Source of the DNA: Meandrina meandrites
Taxonomy: Eukaryota; Cnidaria; Anthozoa; Scleractinia; Meandrinidae
Direction of reading: 5' to 3'
DNA: 64,000 bases
Assembly (NCBI GenBank): GCA_963693305.1
Contig: OY855903.1
Coordinates: 56,882,350 to 56,946,349 of the forward strand
Below the pieces are notes generated by a model. The model was not told the origin of the DNA. It made no database searches and was given only the letters and a program-made list of their open reading frames with translations. A program made the translations under genes and the position numbers. Below, piece by piece: positions 1 to 12,361 of this stretch. The first letter of the stretch is position 1; each line of letters opens with the position of its first letter.

Positions 1-880
1 GAACCCTCGAATAGAACGGAGAATCCAAAGCTTGAATAGGTTTTTGCTCATACTGAGAACCAACGATTCAGAAATCACATGGCATTGAGGATATGAGAAG
101 GACTTGGGCAATAGGAACGTTAACACGAGCAGTCACTCGTAGACATGAACAGAAGAAATTGTTATGAAACGAGGCCAGTTAAGAAATAGCGCGATTGAAA
201 TTCTCCAAACGGAGAAATGCATTAAAGATTACGTCAACTGTACGGACGATGCCATGCAGGAGACGTTTTGTCGTCAACAGTCTCCCTCCACAGCGCGCCT
301 CCCTTTAACTGTGCATCCCTCTCTAGTTGTTGCCAACTCTTGCCTTGATACTTGCAATTGATTTGTACATCGAGGGAACGTCTCCAGGTGTTTTGGAGAC
401 CATCTCTCCTTAATTCGCCTTCCTTGGCGTTTTAAGGTCAAAGCGTCTCTGTAACGCTAACATAGGGCTTTCCAAGGTGTGTCCAAGCCAGCTCAACCCG
501 CATGGTTTACGCTTTTTCCTGGGTGCAGATCTAAATTTCAATTTTCTATTTCAAGTTTTAGACCTACAGCCACACACTGCGTCTCATTTTGTCCTGATAT
601 ATTTGGCTTTGCTTTCATCCTGGCCGGCAGATTATTATTTGCTGTTTACTTTGTGGCCAATACGTTCCCTGATGAATTCTAAGAAATTGCCTCGTTAGAT
701 GCCCCTGGTCTGTCACATTTAACCAAACGGGGAACTCTACTGTTTTACATTACTGACTCATCACCTTCATCATCATAAATCCGTTCAACAAAATAGAGGA
801 AGTTTTGGGAAACAAATTTACTTTTTGTAATATAATATGAGATGACTTTTGTAGATGTGTCATTGTATAAATAATAAAAT
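1..880. other. non-coding spacer downstream of the GBP pseudogene
   Basis: No recognisable gene. Short open frames here have no family features. I see no terminal repeats or RNA gene. It lies 3' of the minus-strand GBP pseudogene. Confidence 0.5.
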
Positions 881-899
881 AGGTTGAAAAAAGTGTTCA

Positions 900-1363
900 G
901 TCTGCACGGGGCACTTTTACGGCAAAGCTCTTGCCAAAGAACACAACACAATGGCCAGGCCCGTGGTAGGCCACTCGACTCCAGTCTCGATGCGAGGCTC
1001 AGCGTCTCTCTTTTTCCTCCCTTGCCTTCAAGGGCAGGAAAGAAAAAGGAGAGAGAACCTGACAACGAGATTAACTGGACTCCCGAAGCGTATAATGGGA
1101 ACGCTGATTGTAGAAAGATAATACAACAACTGTTATTGCAGTGTTTTCATAACGTTTAATCAATTCCTTTACGTTAACATTCACTTCAGTAATACGACAG
1201 TATTGAGTAACTTTAGAATCAAAAACTGCTGTACTCGTCGAATCAAAAACATGAAATTCACTTAATAAAGTCGTTACAAATCACTTTAAAATATATCAGA
1301 AAAGGAGTTACAATAATGCAGCTGAATGGAATCTTTTTTCTTAAATGGAAGATTTAATAAGGC
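900..1363 (-). other. duplicated 3' flank of the GBP gene
   Basis: This stretch resembles 46,360-46,680, the sequence just downstream of the intact GBP gene, with shared blocks such as CAGTGTTTTCATA and TCAATTCCTTTA in the same order. It shows that the duplication which produced the two GBP copies reached several hundred bases past the stop codon. No open frame of interest. Confidence 0.65.
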
Positions 1364-1723
1364 TTACATGACGTTACACTTTGGTAGGGTAGTCAGCAAC
1401 TCCCGCCAAAACTGGTATCACTTGTAGCGCTCTATCAAAGAATCCTGGTTTTTTAACCTCCTGCTGTCTATACTAATTCTGCTGCAGCTGCTGTTTCAAA
1501 CTCTCCACCATTTGCTGCATTCCTTCATTTGATTTCTGCTTTGCACAAGTCGTTCGTTTAATGCCTGATTTTCTTGCATAAAGGCTCGTCTGTCCTCTTC
1601 AGCCTGCTTCATACTTGCCTTCAGCATGTTATCCATTTGATCTCGTTGAGCCTTTGCCTCCGCTTCCATCTGTTCACGGAGTCTCTCTGTTTCCTCGGCC
1701 TGCTTTGCTTGTAACATTTCCAT
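1364..1723 (-). pseudogene. broken last exon of the GBP pseudogene (coiled coil + CaaX remnant)
   Basis: Aligns end to end with the intact exon 46,687-47,046, opening with MEMLQAKQAEETERLREQME after a cag acceptor. The Gln/Glu/Arg-rich heptads predict a coiled coil. The frame is lost near 1,539 by a single-base deletion relative to the intact copy, followed by a nonsense codon and a second indel. An apparent longer reading frame to 1,867 merely reads back into the intron. Confidence 0.85.
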
Positions 1724-2289
1724 CTGTTTTTGAGAGACAAAAAGTAACTTAGAGAAATGTTTGTTGTGGCGAGTGGTAACCGATGAAACCAACATCTTAC
1801 AAGGTTTGGAATCGAAAGTTGTCGAGAAAAGAAGTCTTCCCTCTGGACCGAGTACCAACAGTACCACCTTATATTGTATTTATCCATTTAATACTAAAGT
1901 GCAAAATATGACAAATATGTAACCCAAGTCTAATTTTTTGAAGATAAAGATTGACAAAAAGAAAAAGATAACGTGAACAATCTGCAAACCTCGCTGCCTT
2001 CCTTTCAAATGGCATACTACAAGAGAAAGCGCGGGATGCCGCAGAATCTTATACAAATACCATGATAAGAAAGCAAGGATAAAGTCAAAATAAAAAATCT
2101 TCTAATAGTCATTCATACATTTTTTATCACTTAAGTTACGAGAATATTGTTTCAGTCAATATTTATTTTCAGAGGAGATGAGGTTCTTTAATCTCATGAC
2201 CTTGGTATTGGTATTTGTCATAAAAAGGTAAGGAGAAGCTATGACTACATCACGATTCCTGAGGATTACGTCACTACTGTATGTCTTAC

Positions 2290-2337
2290 TTCCATATGGC
2301 GCTCACGGTTTTCTTGTTGTAAACGAGCGTATTCCTC
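2290..2337 (-). pseudogene. 16-codon GBP coiled-coil exon, pseudogene copy
   Basis: 48 bp, EEYARLQQENRERHME, identical in peptide to the intact exon 47,506-47,553, with cag acceptor and GTAAGA donor still present. Too short to be seen as an open frame; identified by comparison of the two copies. Confidence 0.85.
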
Positions 2338-2749
2338 CTGGCAAAAACAAAAACGTTTATTAATATTATTTATGTTTAATCAGCATTTAATTATTGTTTG
2401 TACTTTCATCGCATGGTTGACTGGTCATGCGCGTTCATGTCACTGGTCCACAATTTTCATTAGGAAAAGAAGTTACCATTTCTAGGGTTGCCACTCATAG
2501 GAGCCCAAAACATTCCCTGACTTTTCGCTGACCTCAAAACAATTTTCAATGACCTCACATTAGGCGAATTATCAAATAAACCAATGGAAATTCTTAGTTA
2601 TTTCAATTTCCCATCCCCCATGAAAACAGTTTTTGACCTGTCACACTCCAAAAACGCTTCGATAAGAATGGCCGAAGGAAAACACTGGTTCTCAAGCTTC
2701 TTCCGATTTCTCTTCACGGCACGAAAAATTGGATTTGTCGCACATTTGA

Positions 2750-3055
2750 TTCTTGTCAAAGGCGAGGTCAAATATGCTGATAACTTTGACTGTACCTTTG
2801 ACGCGCGTCAAAGACGAATCAAATATGTGGTAGCTTTGACTAAACCTTTGTCGCACGTCAAAGGTAAGGTCAAACGTTCCAATAACTTTGACTTAACCTT
2901 TGACCCACGTCAAAGGCAAAGTCAAATATGTAACAGCTTTGCCACACCTTTGATCGCTGTCAAAGGCCAGGTCAAAAATGCTCATAGCTTTGACTTCACA
3001 TTTGGCGCCCGTCAAAGGCGAGGTCAAAATTACTAACAACTTTGACTTCACATCA
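2750..3055. repeat. left CTTTGAC/GTCAAAG iteron array (about six 51-bp units)
   Basis: About six diverged units of about 51 bp, each built from GTCAAAGGC-AGGTCAAA, a short variable stretch, then CTTTGAC and an ACCTTTGAC block. Several joins make the palindrome CTTTGACGCGCGTCAAAG. An open frame spans it (2,584-3,036) but only because the period is a multiple of three. Probably subterminal binding sites of the enclosing transposon. Confidence 0.7.
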
Positions 3056-3778
3056 GGATTTTTAAAATTTGTTTTCGTCGCGAATTTTTGTTTCGATTGA
3101 GACTATTTGACTCAGCACATGGGTTTCCCCAGAAATACGCCATTGCACGTCTAATTCTTCATTCTTTGACTGCAATGAAGCACAGTTTATTTGATGTATT
3201 TGTTGCTCTAAAGGATCAATTAATTCGGAACCGCTAGCGAAGGTATTAAACTTGGACAAATCCTGAAGCGACAAACGGCGCACGGATTAGGCCTGGGGAC
3301 GAGGAGGATGCCTATGGCAACCCGCGTTTCTTGGCGGGAAATTGCATTGCCAAGGTTTGTTGTGGCAAAGAAATTTCAAAACGACTGTAAAAAGCGAGCG
3401 GAAAATTTTTTCCTCTGGCCGGCTTTTGTTATCTAAATGTCGACAAACGAGAGTATAGTAAATTCAGCTTCGAGGATACGGAGCTCAAGTCATCTACCAA
3501 GAGATAGAGAGCGAGAAAGTTCAAGAGAAAACATGCGAAAAGCATAAAATAGCAGAGACAAAAAGAGCAAGAAAGAGATGGTGAGATGTAAACCTTAGTT
3601 GAAAAGTAATTGCACAAAAATTGTAATTTAATCAGGATCATATCACCGGTGCCGGATCTGAAAAATGTGGGAGGAGATTAAAAGGTACTTGTTTGCTGCC
3701 TCATTAGTTATCAGTTGCTGTTAATATAATAATGTCGAAAATTGAAGGTGGCTCTGAAGCCACTTGAAGGAAGTTTTA

Positions 3779-4278
3779 ATGCATCAGTCAATTCCAGCAG
3801 TGCCCATCCCCCCCTCCCCCCCCCCCTCCCGGGCAACCGCGGGGCATTTCCTAATGTTGCCCGTCCCAAGGGTGGGGCATTTGCGTACATCGGGTTGACC
3901 CCCGGGCATTTGACACGTGGTTTCGAAACCGTGGAGTGAGTCGCGTAAGACGCGTATTCGTGATGGAGGCGTTTAAAGGCCAAGACGTGGACTACGTTGC
4001 AGATTAGTTAGTCCATGAAGGACTAGAGAAGCTCGTGGATGTTTTTAAAGGTATATTTTCTCAATATTAGATATTTCTTCATTGCTAAGAAGCAACAACT
4101 TGTATTATATTCTTATATCACCTATCGAGAGTTTGAAAACAATCAACCCGGGAGCGGGGCATTTGCCCGGTTCCTTCATCCCCACCCCGGGGAATTTGCC
4201 AATTTTTTTTGTAAAGAAATGCTAATGCCCGGGGGTTAGCCCGGGGGGGATGGGCACTGTTGGAATTGACTAATGCAT
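3779..4278. mobile_element. 0.5-kb G/C-tract MITE with ATGCATC ends
   Basis: Inverted ends ATGCATCAGTCAATTCC (left) and GGAATTGACTAATGCAT (right), followed inward by GCAGTGCCCATCCCCCC and its complement. The interior has GGGGCATTTGCC-like blocks. Same architecture and terminal hexamer as 19,016-19,659. No coding capacity. Confidence 0.75.
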
Positions 4279-4462
4279 AACTTTGCAAAACGTTTTGTCT
4301 TAACGTGCTGATCATTATTCAATACTGAAAAATGCGGATCACTAAGCGGCTCGTTTTTGAGTAATAAGCACTTAAAGCAAATATAAAGGGTGTTTTTAAC
4401 GGGTTGTACTGTTGCCATGGTAAACAGTGATGTCATGAATATAACCACAACTTGTTCATTAA

Positions 4463-5699
4463 GGTGGCTCCATATTTATTCCGGGCGCACTTGTCCATGA
4501 CGAACTTTGCGTTATAACTTTTTAGGCTTTGACGCGATGGCGGTGAAACTTTGGGAAAATGTTCACCTATCATTCGGTAATAGTAATATGAAATTCGATT
4601 TCACTGGATAAAAATATTTTTGATATTACTGGCAATTAATTGGACCCCACTTTTTACAAAAAATCAAGTCCAGAAAAAAATTTTTGCTGTTAGATTATGG
4701 CTAAACTTCTAAAATCAGCTTATATTGACTAAATACATATTATAGTCAAGTTTTAGAAAAATCACCATTCAGAACTACATAAACAAAACTGCTCGTCCGC
4801 TTGGCCAGAGAACAGTCGCGGAGCCGCTTGAAATCCCAACATAAATTCTCCAATTTACAGCATCGTACAGCAGCAAAAATCGATACAAAAACATTGCAGT
4901 ATCCTGAAGTTTGTTTGGAAGGAGTTTGACACAAAACTGCGGTGTAATTTTGAAAAAATTTTGACAAATGTAACTTTGTTGGTTTGAGAAGGTTTTCGAT
5001 CATTTTGTAATGTTTACTGGGAAAGCAAATACTTTTTAACGGTTGTCACGATCGCAAATCGGCGAGGCACATTGATTTAGCAAGCATTGGGGATGTTTCT
5101 TGCAGAAATTTGGGTTCGTAGCTTGTTTTCACAACAGGCGCCAAGAAAAGAACATTTCAATAGAATTTAAGTGTCGAATTTAGGTGACCTTAATATTTCA
5201 GCGATTCTGTTCCGACGATTTTTCTGAAACTTGACTATAATATGTATTTAGTCAATATAAGCTGATTTCAGAAGTTTAGCCAAAATCTAACAGCAAAATT
5301 TTTTTCTACAGGGGCGGATCCAGGAATTTTTTAAAGGGGGGGTTTTACACTATTGTAGTAACCTTTAATGCAAAAAACAATTTTATTCAATTATTTTTCA
5401 GGAAGAATAAAAAAAAAAATAACTAAAAAATTTTGCCCAAAGGGGGGGTTGCAACCCCCATCACCCCTCCCCTGGATCCGCCTCTGTTCTAGACTCGATT
5501 TTTTGTAAAAAGTGGGGTCTAATTAATTGCCAGTAATATCAAAAATATTTTTATCCAGTTAAATCGAATTTCATATTACTATTACCGAATGATAGGTGAA
5601 CATTTTCCCAAAGTTTCACCGCCATCGCGTCAAAGCCTAAAAAGTTATAACGCAAAGTTTGTCATGGACAAGTGCGCCCGGAATAAATATGGAGCCACC
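4463..5699. mobile_element. 1.24-kb TTAA-type DNA transposon with 215-bp inverted repeats
   Basis: TTAA duplications at 4,459-4,462 and 5,700-5,703 enclose inverted repeats of about 215 bp beginning GGTGGCTCCATATTTATTCC. A second inverted pair lies inside (about 4,690-4,750 and 5,230-5,290). No transposase frame. TTAA duplications fit piggyBac or Kolobok non-autonomous elements. A smaller element is nested at 5,309-5,486. Confidence 0.85.
5309..5486. mobile_element. 178-bp MITE, nested, 5-bp TTCTA duplication
   Basis: Ends CAGGGGCGGATCCAGG and CCTGGATCCGCCTCTG are inverted with one mismatch. TTCTA flanks both sides (5,304-5,308 and 5,487-5,491). The opposite arm of the host element (near 4,670) shows the uninterrupted sequence, confirming the insertion. 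Interior is G-rich and AT-rich, non-coding. Confidence 0.85.
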
Positions 5700-6198
5700 T
5701 TAATGACTGAAAATTTGTTTGACATTATTTTATTAGCAGCAACTGATGAAGATTTGTAATAATGACCACCAAAGTCATCTAGCTGAATCGTGCTGGAAAC
5801 CGTTGTGAGCCTTCTCTGACCGTACATGATTTATATAAATTTGACCATAATGCTGAGGTTCAGTTTTTAGCTTCTTCTAGTCAAACAATATTCTGAAATT
5901 CTCAGCAATTCCAAGTTTAATTACCTTTTGTCGGTTCTGTGGTCTTTTGTGATTTGATGGGGGTTTGGGTCCATCAATTCCTCGCTTGCCGCTGCTCCAA
6001 CTCTTGTTGGGAGTGTGGGATGGGGAGCAAGTGAAAAATTAACGGACCTAAAAACCCCATCACATTACAAAAGACAACACAAACAATAAAAGTAATTAAA
6101 CTTAATTTATTTAGCTTACAGTAGATCACAATTTGAGATCTGAAGTTTCGAAGTTCAGTATTATATGGAGCATTTCTCTCGATCAGTTGAATCAAACG

Positions 6199-7292
6199 GC
6201 ATCCTTGGTTAGACGAGGCAAAACGAAGTAAACCGGGCAGAAATGGTAGCTGCGAACGTTTTTTATAAAAGAATAAGAGCCCCTGGGAAACGAGTCTCTC
6301 CAGACCATTTCCAAGCGGCTCTGCGAATGCTGGCTCCTGATTGAGCAACAAAAAAACCCTTGTATTATTTTGCCCAATCGGCGAACAGTAACTTCAGGGT
6401 CACTTTCGAGTGTTCTTACACGGCGGTTATTGTATCGGCTATATTTTATTTTAATTAACGTAAGATAGCCGAAAAAAGTCGGAAGTCAATTCCAATGCCA
6501 GAAAGAAAGATATCTCAACATCCAATGGTACTTTTTGTTTGGACCGATCAGAGGTATCGTAAGTAGAAATTGTGACTTGTTTACCTGTGCAATGCATTGG
6601 GGGTGGTTCGGCATACTCGTGTAGCCCGCACTGCGTGCATTTTTTTGCAGCACGGGAATATTCCACTTGGCCGAAAAATCCGAAAATAAAAAAAAATAAT
6701 AAAAAATGAAATGAGTGATTGATGTAAGCTTTTAGGTCCCAATTTTTTGAAACTTTTATTTGGCGTTAAAAGTATTGAAAGTACTAGCTTGTGCGTTTGA
6801 TTTTACCTTTTTCTGACTTTATCTCAATATTTTTCGGCCGACAGCAACTTTTCCACGCTGCGTACATTGTTTTACCGCACGTGCCAAACGAGATCAGACG
6901 AGTGTGCCAAACGGCCGCCAATTCGTCGCATACCGGTAAACAAGCCACTATTTTCGATTCCTCTGATCAGCCCAAGTGAAAATATCCGGGTAGATCTTGA
7001 AATATATTTCTTTCTGACATCCCAAATGATTCCCCGACTTTTTTGTGGTTCTCTAATGTACACTGAAATAAACTGCCGTGTAAGAACACACGAAAGTGAC
7101 TCTGAAGTTACTGTTCGCCGATTGGGCAAAATAATACAAGGGTTCTTTTTGCTCAATCAGGAGCCAGCATTCGCAGAGTCGCTTGGAAATGGTCTGGAGA
7201 GACTCGTTTCCCAGGGGCTCTTATACTTTTATAGAAAACTTTCGTCGCTACGATTTCTGCCCGGTTTACTTCGTTTTGCCCCGACAAGGATG
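6199..7292. mobile_element. 1.1-kb fold-back element
   Basis: Left and right arms (about 6,199-6,430 and 7,080-7,292) are inverted copies sharing GGCAAAACGAAGTAAACC near the ends. Weaker inverted similarity continues towards the centre. Both strands give matching open frames in the arms, the mark of an inverted repeat and not of a gene. No target duplication resolved. Confidence 0.7.
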
Positions 7293-7299
7293 ATCAGGC

Positions 7300-8190
7300 G
7301 GAGGTCAGCCAATAAAAATAACACTTAATGTATGAATGTAAATATATGCGTATTGTGACGTCACACGACCTCAAACTGTCAAAATTGTCTGCCTGTGGTC
7401 CGGACCATGTAGTTTTGCTATTTCAAAGGGAAGTTGAATTTATATTATGTGCGGAATAAGCGACGTCATTTGTGTGGTTGACTTAACATGTAAGCAAAGC
7501 GACCAGCGATTTCTTGCTCCGAAAGAAATTTTAAAATTGTAATATTAATCGTAATACTTATTCTTCTTGCAGAAAATTGCACGACGCGGAAAAGCCGTTA
7601 AGGAGAGACTAACAATATCTGAGGAGGACAAAACTAAGTACTTTTCTTGAATACATGTCTTCTTAGTGACTGATAGTCACTGAACGAAAGAGACTGATCG
7701 CATCAAAATGTGGGACTCAATTGCATTCGTCAGAATAAGAGGAATTGTCGCTGTTTTGAAAAGTATTTCTAAGAAATAACTGACATAGGAAATCAAGTTA
7801 ATAACGGAACAATGATATCGCGATGGGTACGATATCCTATGAAACCATTGTATGTTATTTCAGCAATGACATAGTTTCATTATTACTTTGTAGTTTTATC
7901 AAATGAGTATGTTTTGAGAGTTAAATTTACATAACAAAAATAGCCAGGGGAAACTATTTCATTTTTCGTTTATTCGCATATGTATCTTTTTACTTAAAGC
8001 AACAGCCAAACAGTTTCATGAGGAGATATTTTGCGTTTTTCTGCGATGCTTTTTTAAAGTTAAAACTTTTGTTTACAACTTTAACTGTAACAGACCTTTA
8101 AAATTAGATTGAAAATAAAATAAAAGTAAGCACAGATTTAATTTTATGTTGAATTCTTTCATATCACCATAAATAGGAATCGACCAGGAA
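7300..8190. other. non-coding interior of the 2,484-9,004 element
   Basis: AT-rich sequence with no gene, RNA or resolved repeat. Lies between the fold-back element and the right iteron array. Confidence 0.5.
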
Positions 8191-8194
8191 AAAC

Positions 8195-8720
8195 TCACTG
8201 TCAAAACATTTGACTGTGCTTTTTTAATAGCGAAAAAGAATCCGCTTCGCATTTGCCAGACCTTTGACATGAATCGCAGGTGTATTTGGCTTACATTTGA
8301 CAAACCTATGACACAAGTCGCAGGCATATTTGGCAACATCTTTGGCAAACCTTTGACACGATTCAAAGACACATTTGACCACACCTTTGACTACGCATTT
8401 GATATAAGTCGCAGACGTATTTGGCTACATATTTGACCTACCTTTGACCTACCTTTCTACCTACTTTTGACCACACCTTTGACTACACATTTGACAAAAG
8501 ACAAAGGCGCGTCAAATATCAGTTTTGACACGCGTCAAAGGGGGGTGGCAAAGGTATGGCAAAAGCGGCCTTTGTTGCCTGCGACCGTAGGCAAAGGTGT
8601 AGTCAAAAGATGACCTTTGACGCGCGTCAAAGGCTGTCAAAGGTGATCAAATGTGGCCTTTTACGCGCCTTTACCCACGCCTTTGACCAACGACAAAGAC
8701 GATTTTTCGTGCAGTGCTTC
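8195..8720. repeat. right CTTTGAC/GTCAAAG iteron array
   Basis: More diverged array of CTTTGAC, ATTTGAC and ATTTGGC blocks, including palindromes such as TTTGACGCGCGTCAAAG near 8,620. It lies about 280-810 bp from the right end of the enclosing element, mirroring the left array at 270-570 bp from the other end. Confidence 0.65.
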
Positions 8721-9540
8721 TTAATTTGGAAGAAGGCATTTACAACGAAAACCGTTGACCAAAAACGCTGCATTTGAATGCATGATTCAATCGACTGCAG
8801 CATCTTACAGCATACTTTTTTCCACGAAACCTTGTGGAAACCTGAGAACAAAATTCCCTGACTTTTCACTGACTTTGACAAGAACTAAGATTTTCCCAGA
8901 CTTTTTGCAAAATTCCATGACTTTTCAATGACTTTGACAAGAACTAAGATTTTCCCAGACTTTTTGCAAAATTCCCTGACCTTTCCCTGACCGTGGCAAC
9001 CCTGATATCTGAATCTGTGATCTAGTGCTTTTTTGTCACATCACCGCCCCAAAGGATTCCAGTCAAAACCCTGCAAATTGAGGTAATTCTTAGCCAAAAA
9101 TAAACAAAAGCAAAGAGCGCGCGACAGAATATACAGATTCAGATTCGCGGATATCCAACAGAACACGCTCCGTGTCTACTCAGACCTTTTCAAAGTTCGT
9201 TTTATGTGCGACTTTCCCAGCGTACACTACTCGAGATTTCGTCGCTTATAAGAGTCGGCTTGTATCAAGTCTAGCCTAATAACACTTGTTAAAGAACAGG
9301 ATTCAATATTCCGGCATAACAGACTTTTAAAACATTATACTGCATAACAACAGCAACCATATATATTTTATCCTGCCTGCACCGAGGGCGAATTTTTGGC
9401 GGGAAACAACTCAGGACGCGGCACAAGAAAGCGGTAAAACAACATTGCATACAACGCAAGGATTACCGCTGAATATAAAATTGACTTTTCAATCATCAGA
9501 TTGCACATGTATTCCTTATTCTATTGCATGTAATAATTAA

Positions 9541-9649
9541 CAATTATTCGCCGAAGTGGAGGTGAATAGCGGCGGATATTTACCGAGCCGCGAAGCGGCG
9601 AGGTAAATATCCGCCGCTTTTCACCGACACTGAGGTGAATAATTGTTTT
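9541..9649. repeat. cruciform palindrome A, left arm
   Basis: Near-perfect inverted repeat of about 110 bp centred on GCCGCGAAGCGGCGAGG. Outer ends CAATTATTC and GAATAATTG. Stem carries GGAGGTGAATAGCGGCGG and its complement. Confidence 0.85.
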
Positions 9650-10572
9650 AGTATATACCAAACCAGTTGAATAGCCGGCCTAAAATTAAAAGTTTTACCG
9701 TGAAAGAAAGCAATTCAAAGGACTGAACACTGCGCACATGAAAAGACGACAGCGCGGGAAAAGTCACATGACAACACTACACAGGCGATCGACCGAAATA
9801 AATTTGCTTGCAACTGTGTTTCGTTTGTTGAATGGATTTGGACGATTTCAAGCGGAATTCTTTACTTTATTTTCACTACTGATGAACACAAGTCTTTAAT
9901 TTACTCGTGAATACAACCTGTGCCGGTCATATAGCCTGGGAAACGTCCGTGAAGTCATGAAACGTGCTGCAAAAACTGTTTATTGAATTATGTTGACAAG
10001 ATGCTGCGAACGACCGCGAATGTCAAGAATACGTGGACTGGATTTGATCGAAGTTTAATACGGCTGCTAAGCTAGTTGACTGAAGGAGAGTTAGCGGAAG
10101 AGGAGTGAAAAACTACAGCAATTCACAATTGAAGTTGATCTTCGGTGCAAACCTAAATATTTTAGTCTCCAGCGTGACTTTAATGGCCGAGCCGAAAACA
10201 ACTTGCCAAACTCGTTTATAGCACGACCAAAACAACTGCAAGGCTTTAAAACAGAGATACAGGTAAGAAATGTACTTAATTTTCTTAGTTGGATGGTGTA
10301 TATTTGGAAAAAATTCAGACTAAAACGTTTTAATTTTGCGTACGTGTACGCGGCGAAGGTAAACAAAATATTTTGTACCACATTTTATCAATCGTTTTGT
10401 TGAAGGAAACGCTTAAAACATTTTAAATAAACATCGCTACGTATCGCTAAACCTGGTATTGTTCTGACCTGGTAAAGTTGACAACACATTAAAGTACAGC
10501 GGCTTCTTTTATGGATCAAAACCCGCTTTTTTAACCGAAGTTACTCGTAGAAGTCATCTTACTTTGCTCGGA

Positions 10573-10610
10573 GGTGAATAGTACTTGCTATTCACCTCCG
10601 AGCTAGCCAA
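10573..10610. repeat. short palindrome GCTCGGAGGTGAATAG...
   Basis: 38-bp inverted repeat, GCTCGGAGGTGAATAG around a short centre. The other arm of the compound element repeats it near 14,087-14,124. Confidence 0.8.
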
Positions 10611-10650
10611 TCAGCGCGCGCGAAAAGCACTATTCACTGGTTTGGTATAT

Positions 10651-10772
10651 TTAACAATTGTTCTTTGAGATCGAGGTGAATAGTGACAGAATATTTACCG
10701 AGCCGCGAAGCGGCGAGGTAAATATTCTGCCGCTATTCACCTCGATTTCAAAGAATAATTGTTTTAGTATAT
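10651..10772. repeat. cruciform palindrome B
   Basis: About 120-bp inverted repeat with the same outer ends (ACAATTGTTC / GAATAATTGT) and centre (GCCGCGAAGCGGCGAGG) as palindrome A, but different stem sequence (AATATTCTGCCGCTATTC in place of AATATCCGCCGC). Confidence 0.85.
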
Positions 10773-10909
10773 ACACACGAAGTGATCTCAAAACAGACAA
10801 TCTGGGCATTTTCAAAAGGAAACCTATGAAAGGCAATTTTATTGACGTCTAATTTGACGTCTCAATTCATGCGTGAAACACGTACAAAACTATTTACAGA
10901 TTCTTTTAA

Positions 10910-12361
10910 AGTGCCTATGAAATGAAAAATGAAGCTATTAAAAAATAAGCTTATTGAAAAGGCCTTTCAAAGCAAAGAAGGGTGGCGTTTTTCTTTCGGC
11001 GATATCTTTTTTCCTCCCAGAGATATTCAAGTTTCTTCTAATATGCAAATTAGGTACTGATGACGTCACAAGTTGTGTTTGTGAGGGTCAAAACACAAAA
11101 CCAAGCATATCTCTGGAAAGAATGAAGCAATGCAATGGAAACTTTGCATGGGCATTTAACCCCATATAATACATGACATGGTGCATAATTTAATGTTGCC
11201 ATGGCAATAGTCTTGGTTCCAGTCTCTTTCCTCTTTAATTCAAATTTAACCATTTTTCACCTTACAGGGCAAAATCCTTAGCTCTTTTTGAAAAATATAC
11301 AACGCTTGCACTACACTCAGGGTTCAAAATAAAATTTCGTTTTTAGCCTGAATTTGTCGGCTTTTTTTTTGTCAAGGCTCATTTTTCCCGCCGTTTTCAA
11401 GGGGACAAAATCAATATGCATACATGACCTACCCATAGGCTTGCAATGCATTCTGGGGCGATTTCAAATACAGTCGGCCATTTGCAAGTTTTCCGAATTG
11501 AAAATGTTTTACAGCAAAGCAAAAGAATGGATTGGAGCAATTTGACTTCTTTTCTTATTTTGAATGTTTGAGAAGTAAATACGATCTTCCAATATAATTT
11601 TCTGGAGGGGCACAGTAAGGTAACGTCACCAACTCTAGTGGTGACTTGAGAAGGTGGGGCGGCCCGTTATTCATCTTAACACAGAAAGGAAGTTGCCACA
11701 TTGGCGAATAAACCGCCAAACCAGAAGTTTTAGTCGCCAAAGATGAGATTTGGGTCGCATTAGCCACCAGTGAGTCGCACTTTCTAGCCCTGTAGCTGCT
11801 TTATTGTCTGATATAAAATGTTTCCTTCAACTTACAGCAACTTTGATTTCAGTTGACCGATCAACGCATAATATTTTATATTTCTTCGGTGAAAAGCAGC
11901 CGGCGAGTGTCGTCAAAGTGCCGGCTATCGCCGACAGCCGGCTGCTATTTTGAACCCTGACACTAGGTCTCCTTATCAAACTAAAAGAAGCAGACAATCT
12001 TTGTTGAAGATCAAATACAGGAATTATCATTTCTGCATGACAGAGATCTGGACCCGAGTGTGTTGCCATAGCAACATCAAAATAAACACCGGCTGGTGTA
12101 TTTGTTTGGGTGCAACAAGCTTGGCAAGTTTAAAGTAGATTGTCCAATTATTACCAGAGATATTCTTAATTTTGTTTTTTGAGCCTTAAACTTCACACCC
12201 TGTGACGTCATCAGTACCTAATTTGCATATTATAAGAAACCTGAATATCTCTGGGAGGAAAGAAGATATCAGAAAAAGAAAAACGCCATACTTCTTTGCT
12301 TTGAAAGGCCTTTTAAATGAGCTTATTTTTTAATAGCTTGATTTTTCATTTCATAGGCACT
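10910..12361. mobile_element. 1.45-kb TTAA-type element, ends AGTGCCTATGAAATG
   Basis: TTAA at 10,906-10,909 and 12,362-12,365. Terminal inverted repeats start AGTGCCTATGAAATGAAAAA and extend roughly 300 bp, including TGATGACGTCA-like and GATATCTCTGGGAGG-like blocks. No transposase. A 642-bp element is nested in it (11,318-11,959). Confidence 0.85.
11318..11959. mobile_element. 642-bp MITE, ends CAGGGTTCAAAATA, 5-bp ACACT duplication
   Basis: CAGGGTTCAAAATA on the left, TATTTTGAACCCTG on the right, each flanked by ACACT (11,313-11,317 and 11,960-11,964). Interior includes a GCCGGC-rich inverted stretch near 11,900-11,940. Non-coding. Confidence 0.8.

Larger units (their letters stand above)
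2484..9004. mobile_element. 6.5-kb hAT-like non-autonomous transposon with subterminal iterons
   Basis: Bounded by short inverted ends, TAGGGTTGCCAC on the left and GTGGCAACCCTG on the right. The paralogous intron in the intact GBP gene is collinear up to about 2,455 and again from about 9,020, so the block is an insertion. No matching target duplication is visible. CTTTGAC-rich repeats sit a few hundred bases inside each end. Three further elements are nested inside (3,779-4,278; 4,463-5,699; about 6,199-7,292). No transposase frame is seen. The class is a guess from the ends. Confidence 0.55.

Noticed and set aside
884..1159. 91-codon open frame
   Set aside because: Lies in the duplicated GBP 3' flank, and the equivalent place in the other copy is not open.
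2584..3036. 150-codon open frame
   Set aside because: Spans the CTTTGAC iteron array, whose 51-bp period keeps the frame open; it lies in a transposon end.
2750..3055. CRISPR-like array
   Set aside because: Eukaryotic context, diverged units with no constant repeat plus unique spacers, and inside a transposon.
5974..7328. Paired open frames on opposite strands with the same peptide (ERLVSQGLL)
   Set aside because: They are the two arms of a fold-back element.
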